A DNA stretch of 64,000 nucleotides, from the NCBI GenBank assembly GCA_036583965.1, contig JAZBQD010000001.1, positions 21,437,569-21,501,568 of the forward strand, in the 5' to 3' direction. The translations under genes were made by a program, and so were the position numbers. This document shows, piece by piece, positions 11,294 to 21,813 of the stretch. Positions within the stretch are counted from its first letter, which is position 1. Every line of letters begins with the position of its first letter. The notes under the pieces were generated by a model. The model was not told the DNA's origin. It made no database searches and was given only the letters and a program-made list of their open reading frames with translations. The DNA comes from Prunella strophiata (taxonomy: Eukaryota > Chordata > Aves > Passeriformes > Prunellidae).

Positions 11294-12379
11294 CTGCAAA
11301 TTATCAAAATTAATTGATTACCACTTGAAAGAGAGTTATTGTGAAAACCTGTACCTTAAAATAGGGTAGGAGAAGATGCAACATTTATTTCCCAGCATCA
11401 AAATGAACTTACCTGTTTTAGAACAGTTTTCTTACCAAAGTTATGGGAAATGTTTTGGAATTTTAGATTTTTAGAAAGTTCTAGAATAGAACTAGAATAG
11501 GCTGGAAATGCACAACTACCTTACTCTGCAATGGGGAGAACACTGAAAATTTCTGTCTTCTCATTTAATAATGGATTAAGATCTGGCATTTATGAAAATT
11601 TGACTTTTTTATCAAAAGAAATGTTAACATTGACTTTCTTCTGATTGCCACTGGCATTTTAAAATTTTTCTAGATTTCACTGTGAACTCTATGACAAATT
11701 ATTTTAGGTACTGCTTTCCACAGTGGAAAGTCATAATTTATTGGAAGAATGTTAGTAATAGACTTAGAGTCATGGAGGGGTTTTAGTTGGAAGGGACCTT
11801 AAAGCCCATCCAGTCCCACCCCTACCATGGGCAGGGACACCTTCCACTGTCCAGGCTGGCTCAAGCCCATCCAACCTGCTTGGGCACTGCAGGGCTCAGG
11901 CACAGCTGCTCTGGGCACCCTGTGCCAGGGCCTGCCCACCCTGCCAGGGAACAATTCCTAATTCCCAATATCCAACCTAAATTTCCGCTTTTTCCATCTT
12001 TAGCCGTTCTTCTTGTCCTGTCACTCCAGTTCCTGCTGAAGAGTCCTCCTCCAGCTTCCTTCTAGGCCCCTACTAATACTGGAAGGTTTCCTTATTTGGT
12101 AATGATATAAAATGGAATTACCTAAGTCTAAGTGGATTTTTCTTTGAACTAAAAACAGATGTGGATGCTAACAGAAACTCAGCAATCCTTTTTTGTTCCT
12201 AGAAAACACAAGGAATTTAATGCTGACAAACTTTACGGGTCACCAGAAAGACCAACAATGCTTAACACTCATCTATACAAAACCTAATTCTAATCAATTT
12301 CGGCGTACAACTGATGAGGTTTGGTGGCCCTTCAAGCTGTTCAAGAGACAGAATGAGCCCTCCAGAGCTTGTTCCTTAC
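11294..12379 (-). other. PCDH15: PCDH15 intron before CD2
   Basis: Intron sequence with one CR1 fragment in gene orientation at about 11767-12080. Retention of this intron after exon 12380-12512 would add only a dozen codons before a stop. Nothing else was recognised. Confidence 0.6.
11767..12080 (-). mobile_element. CR1 LINE 3' fragment
   Basis: Begins TCATGGAGGGGTTTTAGTTG, then GGAAGGGACCTTAAAGCCCA, and shares the GGGCAGGGACACCTTCCACT block with other copies. It lies in the intron between the CD2 exon and exon 12380-12512. Confidence 0.8.
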
Positions 12380-12512
12380 CTCCTCAGCTGCTGGCCCATG
12401 GGGACTGTAGTAGTAGCCACCGTCACTCTCCACCACGACCTCGCCGTACTCGTCGTACATGCCCGACGGGGACAGCAGGCGCCGGCGGCTCCCGTACTGC
12501 GGCAGCTCGTAC
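12380..12512 (-). CDS. PCDH15: PCDH15 shared exon of CD2 and CD3 tails
   Basis: This 133-nt exon encodes YELPQYGSRRRLLSPSGMYD, EYGEVVVESDGG and YYYSPHGPAAEE. The acceptor is CCTGGCAG before GTACGAG, and the donor is GAGGAG followed by GTAAGG. It enters in phase 2 and leaves on a full codon. Entry can come from AT (exon 26300-26410, giving Met), CA (microexon, giving Gln) or GG (exon 13381-13454, giving Gly), all in frame. The exit is compatible with both downstream last exons (11293 and 8055), which start in phase 0. YE[LM]PQYGSRRRLL and EYGEV are recalled from the mammalian CD2/CD3 cytoplasmic region. GC content is much higher than in the surrounding intron. Several Tyr residues could be phosphorylation sites, which is inference. 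Confidence 0.93.
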
Positions 12513-12898
12513 CTGCCAGGGACAACACAGCTCCTCAGGACGGGTCCAAATGTGCTCTCACCTCTCACCACACAGCCAGCACTGCACATGTGCACATCCA
12601 GAGCGATGGGGACAGCTTTCCTTGCTTTCCTCCCTCCTTTTTTTTCCTTAGTGGCAACCAAATCCCAGACACCCTTCTGTTCCAACAGCCACAAGCCCCT
12701 CAGGGTAACCTGAATTTTGGGGTCTGCTGGATCAGTCAAAACCCCTCTAAGTACATCAAGCTTCCTTCAATCCACCTAATTTTTTGGGGATCTTTCTTAA
12801 AAATCATGGAATGAAAGAGCAGCTTCCCTGGGATCAGTTCTGGGGAATGCCAGCAGTAACTCCTGAAGAGCCTGCAGTCCAATGGACTTTATCAGAAC

Positions 12899-13020
12899 AA
12901 GGCAGGATGGGGTTTCTTGAGGGAAATTTAGGAGGCCACAAGGCAAGATGGGTTTTTTTTTGACGGAAATTTAAAAGGCTACAAGGCAGGATGGGTTTTT
13001 TGAGGGAAATTTAAAAGGCC
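12899..13020. repeat. Three-copy tandem repeat, about 50 bp unit
   Basis: Three imperfect copies of CAAGGCAGGATGGGTTTTTT then GAGGGAAATTTAAAAGGC in the intron between exons 12380-12512 and 13381-13454. Confidence 0.85.
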
Positions 13021-13380
13021 AGCAGCTGGCTGGAAACTGGGAGGAGGAAGGATTAATCCCTGAATGCAGGAGGGGAGGAGGTGATGGAAATTAATCACCC
13101 AGGAAGCAGAAATACACACACAAAGGATATAAACCCAGCATGAGGGACAGGATGTGTGCTCTGTAAATGGAATAATGACATCCCTGAAGAAGCAGGGAGT
13201 TATCACACACCCCCTTAACCTCTGAAAAGAGTTTTGTTGCTGGTTCACACCTTTGTGGACACAAAGATTAACGTAATCCTTAGGTGAAGGGAAGTCCCAT
13301 GATTAACTGCTGGAATAATAAACATCACCAGCCTGGAAAAGCAGCACTTTCAGAAATAAAGAGGAAAAATGGAACTATAC

Positions 13381-13454
13381 CCGTGCTCATAACTGTAGTA
13401 ATCCTGGCCATAGTATTCCTGCCCTGGATCAATTCCAGACTCCATACTCAACTC
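13381..13454 (-). CDS. PCDH15: PCDH15 74-nt cassette exon (ELSMESGIDPGQEYYG...)
   Basis: This exon encodes ELSMESGIDPGQEYYGQDYY followed by SYEH and two bases of a split Gly codon. The acceptor is TTTTCCAG before GAGTTGAG. The donor is CACGG followed by GTATAG, a weak site with T at +4 and A at +5. Entry must be phase 0, because the other two frames meet a TGA near their start. The phase 2 exit fits exon 12380-12512, giving GG|G TAC (Gly-Tyr). The tyrosine-rich, acidic composition continues into the next exon (YYYSPHG), suggesting one tyrosine-rich regulatory stretch in the CD2 and CD3 tails. It must be used together with the 22-nt exon 15547-15568. The weak donor suggests regulated inclusion. 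Confidence 0.85.
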
Positions 13455-13861
13455 CTGGAAAAGAGAAACATTGATGGAATGCAAACAGTGTGAAAAAGGC
13501 CCAAATGTAATTGCTGATTTTATTATTCTTTATTATGTAATTACTTCTTCTGACTGCAGAAATGATCCCCATCCTGTAGCACAAAAATACCAACGTCTCA
13601 CATTTGCTCTTATTGCTTATTCTGGAAACAATTTTGGGCCTAAAAGATTGGAAATAGAAAGATTTGTAATTGCACTGCACAGCAAGGTGTTAAAGCTTCC
13701 AGCACCAACTGCTCAGCTTAGCTCCAGCTGCAGTAATCCATCAGCAACTGACTGACGTCAGGAAAAAATCAGACAGCAATTGGAGAGCAATGGAATCATT
13801 CTGTTGGGAAATCTGGAGCTGTGGGACGAAGCCAGTGGGAGCCACTGAGAGATGCTCATGG

Positions 13862-13985
13862 GGAAAATCACAGATCCTAGAGTGGTTTGGAAGAGACCTT
13901 AAAGCCCATCCAGCCCCACCTTCCACTATCCTAGATTGCTCCAAGTCCTGCCCAACCTGGCCTTGGAAAGTACCAAGACACAGTA
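13862..13985 (-). mobile_element. Short CR1 LINE 3' fragment
   Basis: Contains GAGTGGTTTGGAAGAGACCT and TAAAGCCCATCCAGCCCCAC followed by a shortened match to the common block. Truncated; limits approximate. Confidence 0.7.
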
Positions 13986-14917
13986 AATTTAAGGTATTTA
14001 ATTAAAATAACATAACTGGGCTTACAGTGCCAGAACTTTGCTTTTTATCTAAGAGTCAGGGGGAAAAATTACCTGAGACAGACAAGTTCTTATTAGAAAG
14101 TGATGTAAAAACCATTTCAAAACTTACAGAACAATTAAGAAATGAAAAATGGTTGTACCTCTGGTCTGAGAAGAGAAGGTCTCAGCAACTGCTGTTGCTA
14201 CAAAGGAAAATGAGAAAGTGGTTAATTAGGCAGCAACAATTAAAGTGCAGGTGATTGGTGTCTAAGATTAGTAATAAATGCTGAAACCATAGGTCCTTTG
14301 GAACTTTTTTAAGGCAGGCAGCTGGAGACTTCCATACTCTGTGAGAACACAGAGCACCTGATGCAGTAAAATCCTTTCACGGTCCACCATTTCTTTTGCC
14401 TAAATACAAAATCAACTTTCCAGTTTTTGTGTTGATTATCTGACATATTTAACTCAAGAACTTCTACCAGAGGCCAAGAGAACTACGTTCTGTATTTAAA
14501 TTAAGAGACACAAACCAAAGAGAGGAAAAGAATCAGTAAATATCAACCTTTGTGACAGAAACGTATTTTGGAGAACTTTCCAATTATTAAATGAGGTTGT
14601 ACTGAAGGAAACTCTTCTCCCTGTAATTCATTTCTGGAGAAAATGATACTGCAGGAGCAGCAGACCTCACAGAGCTGCAGGGGAGGTCCGTGGAGCTCCA
14701 TCCTTGCCTGGCAGGTGATTGGGTGTGACACTGGAAAACACATCAGGCATGGAGGGAATTCCCTGGGAAGCTCCTTCTGGCAGCAGTCCCCAAGCCTGGA
14801 GGTCACACTCCTGCTACAATGGATCTCAGCCCCCAGGGGATCTATGGCTCATAAACTCCTCAATCACTTCCAATTTCTGGTCTCTAAAGCACTCAGTACC
14901 TGGGAGTTCCCCACACA

Positions 14918-15495
14918 CAATCCCAGACTGGTTTGGGTTGGGAGGGAACTTAAAATTCAGCTCATCCTATCCCCTGCCATGACAGGGGCACCTTCCACTA
15001 TCCCAGGGTGATCCAAGCCTGGCCTTGGGCACTTTCAGGGATCCAGGGGCAGCCACAGCTTCTCTGGGCACCCTGTGCCAGGGCTTGTCCACCCTGCCAG
15101 GGAACAATTCCTTCCCAATATCCCATTTAAATTTCCCCTGTGTCAGTCTGAACCCATTCCCCTTGTCCTGTCACCCCAATTCCTGATGCAGATTCCCTCT
15201 GCAGCTTCCCTGTGTCCCTTCAGGCCCTGGAAGGAGCTGTGAGGTCTCCACACAACCCTTCCCTTCTCCAGGCTGAACATTCCCAGCTCTCCCAGCCTGG
15301 CTCCAGAGGGAAGAGGCTCCACTCCTCTCAGCAACTCCATGGCCTCCTCTGGACTTGCTCCAACAATTCCATGTCCTTCTTATTTTGGGAGAACCAGAAC
15401 TGTGCACAGAATTCCAGGTGGGGTCTCACAAGAGCAGAGTAGAAGGGGAGACTCCCCCACTCCCCTGCTGCCCACACTCTTGGACTGCATGGGAA
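14918..15495 (-). mobile_element. CR1 LINE 3' fragment near the 22-nt exon
   Basis: Antisense copy of about 0.58 kb starting CAATCCCAGACTGGTTTGGG and carrying the common blocks through CTCCAGGCTGAACATTCCCA and TTCCAGGTGGGGTCTCACAA. It ends about 50 nt from the 22-nt exon's donor. Confidence 0.82.
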
Positions 15496-15546
15496 AAGCA
15501 CATTGGTATAATCAACATTTGAAAGGTAATTGGGCACGGGCCTTAC

Positions 15547-15568
15547 CTCTTGCTGTGCATATCCTCGC
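15547..15568 (-). CDS. PCDH15: PCDH15 22-nt cassette exon (RGYAQQE)
   Basis: The 22-nt sequence is bounded by a minus-strand acceptor (GATTTCTAG before GCGAGGATA) and a good donor (GCAAGAG followed by GTAAGG). After exon 26300-26410 it reads AT|G CGA GGA TAT GCA CAG CAA GAG, that is M-R-G-Y-A-Q-Q-E, ending on a whole codon. The phase 0 exit is exactly what exon 13381-13454 needs, since that exon is open only in phase 0; the junction reads AQQE/ELSMESG. Skipping this exon alone would place a stop codon at once in the 74-nt exon. No other exon with the required length class (3n+1) was found between the neighbours. I rate it likely from splice sites, phase logic and position. A CR1 element ends about 50 nt past its donor. 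Confidence 0.78.
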
Positions 15569-16081
15569 CTAGAAATCAGGAAAAGACAAGAAATAAATTA
15601 GTGTAATGCTGCGAGCCTGCACAAAGATGCCCATTACCATTCTCACTGGAGAGGGGTGAAAGAGAATGTAATTAGAAATATAATTAGCATAGAAAGAAAT
15701 ACATATCTCTAACACCAAATATGTTTTTCTTTGGGTTTGCTCTGGACACAGGGATTGTTGCATGGGAAAGGCTTGCTTTGGATTGTGAATGGGTGAGGAG
15801 AAATCCCCAATCCCCAAGAGCCAGAGCATCCAGAGAGCATCAGCACAGGGAAATGGGGACTGGGAGAGGCCTTGTCCCATCCCCTCCCCACTGTGCCACC
15901 ATCCACAGAGGGACCCTGCTCCCTCCCCCTGCTCGAGCAGTGAAACAACTTCTCCTACTCCAGGACTTTCTGCATCCATCAGGAACCACCCTGGAGCTTG
16001 TATTACTAATTTCTTGTACCAACATTATCATCCCAATTACACCTTTCCTAACATTTGCTCAGTGGGGGGGAGGTAGATCCC

Positions 16082-16100
16082 TTTTTTTTTTTTTTTTTTT
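16082..16100. repeat. T homopolymer
   Basis: Run of about 19 T on the plus strand in the CD1 3'UTR/intron region. Confidence 0.9.
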
Positions 16101-17667
16101 GCTATCTGCTGTTATTTTGCCACAGACTTTGTGCTTCTGATCTTATGGGGAATTTATTGTTGGTTTAATTAATTTTCTTGGAGCCATTCCTGGGCATGAC
16201 CAATGCATTTATGTCTGTCAAGTTCTCTATTTTCACATTTTGTGCCTGAAAATTGAAATAGTTTCAGCAAAACTAGAGAACAAAAATTTAGGCCTTGGAA
16301 TTTTTCTTAAGGATAAGTCTGGATTATTTTTATTATGGTTTTTAAGAAGGAACAGGTAAATGCTCAAAATTATGTTAGGCTTAACCTAGGACACAGCCAG
16401 CAGTCATGGGGAAGTCTTTAATTACACTAAATAAATAATAAAGACCAGAGAAATCCTTTTAATTCTTTAATATCCCTATCTCTAAATCTTCCTATTAATA
16501 TTCAGCACAAGGAATTGATTATCAGCATTGAATTAATGCTGTCGCCTATATAATATAAACCTCATGGCCAGCTGAAATGAAGATTTATCATCCAAAGATG
16601 ATCTGTGACTTTTCAAAGCCCAGTCAAGGAGTGCTGGATTTAGTTTCCATATCGCCTACAACAATCTTCAGATAAAGGAGGTCTGAGGAGAAGGAAGTCT
16701 ATTACTCTTAATTGCACTATAATGCAGATTAAAGGCATAATATGAGTAATTCTAATTAAATTTGGAATTCAACTTTCATAAAAATAGCACCATGCTGAGT
16801 TTTGCTGATACTTCTCAAATAGTTTTGTGTGGCCATGATTAGAAGGAACAAAAAGTCCCCAAAAGACATAAAATAACCATTCATTCACTACAGCACAAGG
16901 ATCTATTCTGGCACAAAGACAAAGGTCAGGACAACATAATTTGTTTCCAGGAAGGAATTAAAGCTCTCCAGAGAGGGAGGGATTGCTTCTGGGAAATGTT
17001 CTCAGCCAGACTTCACTGCAGTCTGGGAATCTTCCGTGTGGAATGGGAAGCAAGGCCATGGAGCCTGTGAGGATGTGGGGTAACAGGACAGCCACAGAAC
17101 ACAGAGCTGGTACTTAAGGGGAGAGACAAAGCCAGAATGAACTCACATGGACAAGATGTGCCAAACGTTCCCTGATAAAAGAGGTTAGAGGGACTGGGAT
17201 TTGCCCAAAGCAGCATTTCCCCACTTCCTGGCACCCCAGCAGGCATTTGCTCTCCCATAACTTAAATCTGTTTTCATATCAAAAGCAAAATCATCACAAG
17301 TCCCAAATACTACAGATACTCCTCAGAGGGAGCAACTACTTATCAGTTTGCTCTGGTTCCTAAAAATGAAGATTTTCCTGAGTTTAGAGCTGGAACTGAG
17401 AACAAATTGGGAAGGAGGATGAGTAATTATAAGAGCATGGTTCAATTGCAGCTTTGCATGGAAGAGCTCTCCACTGATGCCATCTCTGCTCCTGCTCAGG
17501 ACTTGGCCCCATCAAGCTGATGATGAAAGGATGAGAGATACACTCAGAGTCACAGAGGACCCTAACTGACCAAATCAGACAACCTGAAAGGGCTAAGTTA
17601 CATGTAAATATAAATGATTACAGATGTTCAATTTGTTACCCACTCCTACACTGGATCTCATCCTTTG

Positions 17668-17990
17668 TAGCACTACAGAACTGTGGTACCATGGAATTGT
17701 GGAATGGTTTGGAAAGGACCTTTATGCTCATCCTCTTCCACCTCCACTCACTTTCCACTATCCCAAGCTGCTCCAAGCCCAATACAACCTGGCCTTGGAC
17801 TCTTCCAGGGATCCAGGGGCAAGCCACAGCTGCTCTGGGTACCCAGTGCCAGGGCTGCCCACCCATCAAGGAGCAATCCCTTCTAAATATTCCATCTAAA
17901 TCTCTCCTCTTTTGGTTTAAACCAATTTCCCCTGCACCACCCAGACATCTCAATGGGACAGAATTTCCCTGGTACAGCTTCTTTCCCAGT
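17668..17990 (-). mobile_element. CR1 LINE 3' fragment
   Basis: Starts near ACAGAACTGTGGTACCATGG, continues with GGAATGGTTTGGAAAGGACC and the GCCACAGCTGCTCTGGGTAC block. More diverged than most copies here. Confidence 0.75.
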
Positions 17991-19493
17991 CTAACAGAGT
18001 AATTTTTTAAACAAAGGCTATGAAAAAAAGCCAGCAGGAGAACAAAGGTTGCATTATATCCAGACAAAATGAATCCAGTTTACAACTTTATAAAGATTTC
18101 CAGAATGAGAAAGTAAATGTTCCTCGTCAGTGAAGAGCTGATTGCCATGACCACCTCCCAGACTGTTCTGAAATTATGAAATTAAATATTTAAAGTGGAA
18201 CTTCTGTGTGATGCCCACTCTTTCTGCTTAAGGAACATCCAAAATTAATTGTAGCCAAACTGAACCACTGGAGTTTATGCTGTGAAACACTGAACACCTC
18301 CACTGTTGCTGTGTGACCTTACACACCACAAAATCAGGTCCTCTTTGTGTCATATTTCACTGGGGATGTAAAGATCTGCACGACAGCAGCTGTTCACAAG
18401 CTCTAATGTGGGACTGTGGGTACTTAAATTTAAATTTCTGTCTTTGGGGTTGATCCAGTCTAAACATGAGCAGCCCAATAATTTTTCATGTCCCTCTCTG
18501 CCCTCTTCCCACTATCCCCTCACCAGGAGCATGGCTGGGACACTGAGGGGAACATTGAAGTCATATTTCCACTCTGGCTCTTCAATCCTAAAAATTCTCT
18601 ACCTAATAGGTGCTGAGCTTTGAGGATATGATTAAAACATTGCAGTTGTGCCACCTTTGGAAAACTGAGCATCAAAAACGTGCACATCTCATAAATGACA
18701 CAGATTCTGTTACAGCAAAAATAGGACAATAGCATAATCTCTCCCCTCACACATTTAGCTACTCCTACACCTGTATTGATCCTACAACCTATCCAAGCAA
18801 GGGTTTTAAGTAAAGGAAAATTTTAAGTAAAGCAAAATTCTAATGGATCAGCAAAACTTGTGGGATGGAGTTCATGGTTCATGGAATTTGGCACTGAGGC
18901 AAAGACAGAGAAACTACCTTGAGCAGCTTTTAACTTGAAGCATTCACACATGTCCTAACTGCAGACTTCAAAAAAACCAAAACAAATCAATAAACAAAAC
19001 AAAACCAAAACAAACCAAAGCAAAACAAAAAAAAAACCCCCAAAAAAACAAACAGGAGAAAAGAGAAAAAGCCAAGCACCATGGAAATGTTGAGTCTGAT
19101 AAACAGTCTGATAAAGAATTAATTACCTTTTTGCTCAGAATTACAATGATGATACGGAACTGGAGTTTTAGCTTTGCTTCATTAGGTAATATCTGCCTTT
19201 CCCAATATGGTTTTTCAGAGTTGTCATATTACACTTTTTAGATTTTGGCAAAGGACTGAAAGGAAACTTGCAAGTTGAACCAAACATTTAAATGCCCAAA
19301 CTGCTTTTACTTACCATTTTTTCAAAGGACAAGCTAATTTACTTATATATACATTTATAACTGACATATTTATTTAAATGTAAAGATCTGATTTAGACCA
19401 CTGTGAGCAAAAAAGCTGGTAAGTAAATCAATATTATGTGGATTTTTACAAGTATTTGGAAACCCTTCACCTGGTGACACTAATCAGAGTGAC

Positions 19494-19499
19494 TTTATT
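19494..19499 (-). terminator. Candidate poly(A) signal for the CD1 transcript
   Basis: TTTATT on the plus strand is AATAAA on the transcribed strand, about 910 nt after the CD1 stop codon. It is the first canonical hexamer I noticed downstream. A short CR1 piece (19812-19905) would fall inside this 3'UTR. The site is inferred from the hexamer only. Confidence 0.35.
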
Positions 19500-19811
19500 A
19501 CAATTTAAGGAGATGTTTCAGCTCCTAACAGACCAGCATGGAAATTAAAGAGAGACAGCAACAACATGCACATGCAAAATCATAAAAAACAAACAACAAA
19601 TATTTTGTACATGAAAGGAATGTAGAAAATATAAGCTTTTTACATGCAGTTACAATGTAAAAAAAAAGCAATGGAAGGCAGAAGATGGAGAACAGGAGTG
19701 GGGACACAGCCGTATTTGCTGAGAAACCAAGAGCAAACCCTTCTTCTGACTGCAGACAGAAACTGAGCTGCCAGAAAATGTCAGCAGAGCAGAGCCCTTG
19801 GAGCAGGGAGA

Positions 19812-19905
19812 TGCAGTATGGAATTATGGAATGCCTGGGTTAGAAGGGACCCTAAAGCTCATCCCATGGGCAGGGCCACCATCCCAGGTTGCTCAAGGCC
19901 CATCC
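19812..19905 (-). mobile_element. Short CR1 LINE 3' fragment in the CD1 3'UTR region
   Basis: Contains GGAATTATGGAATGCCTGGG then TTAGAAGGGACCCTAAAGCT and a shortened CCATGGGCAGGGCCACCATC block. Only the extreme 3' end of the element is present. Confidence 0.7.
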
Positions 19906-20405
19906 AATAACCCGGCTCACCGAAGCTGAGCCTGCTACTCCCAGGCCTTCTTTGCTTTGATGCCCAATATGTGGCAGAAGATTCCTTCCAGCTGGGGAAA
20001 AATGCCTTCCTTTTCATGGGCAAAACAAGAGATTCCAATCACAGCTGCAGGAAAATCTGACTGACGTTACCTACAGTGAAGGCTGCTTAAAGAAGTATTG
20101 AGCCTGCTGCCATCTATGCCACATCCTTGGGTAAAAATGGACAGTTTCCCCCAAGAATTTCCAGGAAACAGACTAAGAACCAGCAAGATGTAGTTCTGAG
20201 AAAACAACTTGGAGAATTGTATTTTACATCACAAATTTCCGAGTGAACAGGAAGGACAATGTCTCTCCATTTGGGATAGGGGTAAAGTCCTGTACAGCAG
20301 AGAAAAGGGGGAAAGTCAGGATTTCTGGAGAGTCTGAGGCAGATACTGTGTGCTGCATTAGAGTCCTCCCACTCAAAAAAAGCAGGCAACATCCACCTGT
20401 GAGCA

Positions 20406-21813
20406 TTACAGAGCTGTCGACTGGGAGGGGAAGCGTTTCTCCAGCTCCTCCACAACACAGCTCAAGTTCCCGTTCTGCTGGTTGTGCTCGGCTGAGGCTT
20501 CTGGAGTCGGGGGCTCTGGGGTCGGGGCTGGTTTGAGCTTGGGGACGTGCTTGGGCAGCATGTGGTTCTTGTCTATTTGGCTGTACATGTTGGCCACTGA
20601 CTTCTCGATGGCGGCCAAATTCTGAATGTTTCTAAGAATTCCTTTGAGCTCCCTGCGGGGAGGGAGCTCTGGCACTGCGGCCGGGGCGGGGACAGCTGGC
20701 TGTTTGGCAGGGGATTTGGAATGCTTGGCAGGGGACAGGAGCTGTGTGCTAAGAGGAGATGGAGAGGAAGAGGAGGAAGAAGAAGAAAGAGAAACTGCGG
20801 GTGGAGGTGGAGGATGTGGTGGCAACAGAGGAGGGGATGGAGGTGGCGGTGGCAGTGGAGGTGGCAGCTGTGGAGGTGGGGGTGGGGGAATTTTGGGTGG
20901 ATCTGGAATGCTTTCTACATTTTCTTTGGTCTGAGGAGCAAGAAAACTTTGGCAAAGTGGTTTCTTTATCCTAGAAGATGGAGGAGTTGGTTTGCGAGTC
21001 GGTGGAGGAGAATGCTCTTGAGGGTCGTCGTGGTGAGTGACGATTACAGCGGGGACCACGGTGGCCTCTGCTTCAACTCCTTCAGCACAAGGCGTTGGAG
21101 AGGACAAAGGGGAGGAGCGAAGGTGGGGAGAAGCCACCACACTTTTGGGAGACTGCTCTGGCACACTCTCTCCCTCCTGGACACTGGCGCTGTGCGTGGG
21201 CGACCGCGCGGATTTCACCTCGGGAGACCTCACTTGCTTCATTTCCTGCAGCGCCTCAAACTGCCTCGCCTTCTCCTTCACAGTCAGCTTGGGGCCACCG
21301 ACCTTTTGGAAGAGTGGACTGCTGACATCGTCACTGCTGTCGGGATTTTCAGCTCCTTCCTCCTTGGCTGTGAGTCTCTGCTGCTGCCACTGGATGGGGT
21401 CCATGATAACTGGCCTACCCAGGGACCCTGACATGTGTCTCCTGGTCAGGTGAGTGGGCACTGTCCACGCCCGGTGGCTGCCCCCAAAAGAGGCCTCTCT
21501 CCAGGCCAGTCTTGAAGGAGAAAGAGTATCTAAAGTATCGTTCCTTTTCCGTAGGAACCCAGAGGCAGCTGGGCTTTGAGGGAGACCTTCCACGTACAAT
21601 GGGTTTCGGGTCGTTAGCGGGTTCTCATCAGACAAAAAAGTGATGTTACTCGAGGATTTGGGGAGGTTATTGTTCAGGGATCCATTGATATTGGATTGCT
21701 TGTGAGCCTCTATAGCACGGGAAGCAAAGCTGCTTATAACTCTCTGTCGGTCTCCTTCTTCTAAGACTGACTTTTTTCCCCTGCTTTGTTGGAAATGGTA
21801 GAGAAGAAAAAGA
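20406..21813 (-). CDS. PCDH15: PCDH15 alternative last exon CD1 (proline-rich tail)
   Basis: This terminal exon completes the split Ile codon AT|T and adds 468 residues before TAA. It opens with LFLLYHFQQSRGKKSVLEEG, then IEAHKQSNINGSL and FLSDENPLTTRNPLYVEG, which match the recalled start of the mammalian CD1 tail. Residues about 309-338 are almost pure proline, followed by a serine run. Near residues 390-416 comes KGILRNIQNLAAIEKSVANM then YSQIDKN, a probably helical conserved block. The last residues are FPSQSTAL; STAL fits a class-I PDZ ligand, and mammalian CD1 ends STSL (recalled), which binds harmonin. The acceptor is TTTCAAG before TCTTTTTCTTC. Using this exon ends the transcript and excludes all exons below it. 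The proline and serine runs look repeat-expanded at DNA level but stay in frame. Confidence 0.95.

Larger units (their letters stand above)
13455..15546 (-). other. PCDH15: PCDH15 intron between the 22-nt and 74-nt exons
   Basis: Contains two CR1 fragments in gene orientation (about 13862-13985 and 14918-15495). The longer one ends roughly 50 nt after the 22-nt exon's donor in transcript direction. The rest looks unique, with no further exon recognised. Confidence 0.6.
15569..20405 (-). other. PCDH15: PCDH15 CD1 3'UTR and following intron
   Basis: The high-coordinate end is the CD1 3'UTR; the whole stretch is intron for CD2 and CD3 transcripts. It holds CR1 fragments (about 17668-17990 and 19812-19905), a T-tract at 16082-16100, an A/C-rich patch at 18967-19056, and an AT-rich repeat-free block near 16400-16800 that may be a conserved non-coding element. 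Confidence 0.55.

Noticed and set aside
12341..12379. Extension of exon 12380-12512 into the intron (about a dozen codons to a stop) as a fourth tail
   Set aside because: The GTAAGG donor at the exon edge is strong and the extra residues look like ordinary intron; intron retention is possible but not supported.
20721..21453. Plus-strand open frames over the CD1 exon (up to 236 aa)
   Set aside because: They are antisense shadows of the proline-rich CD1 coding sequence.
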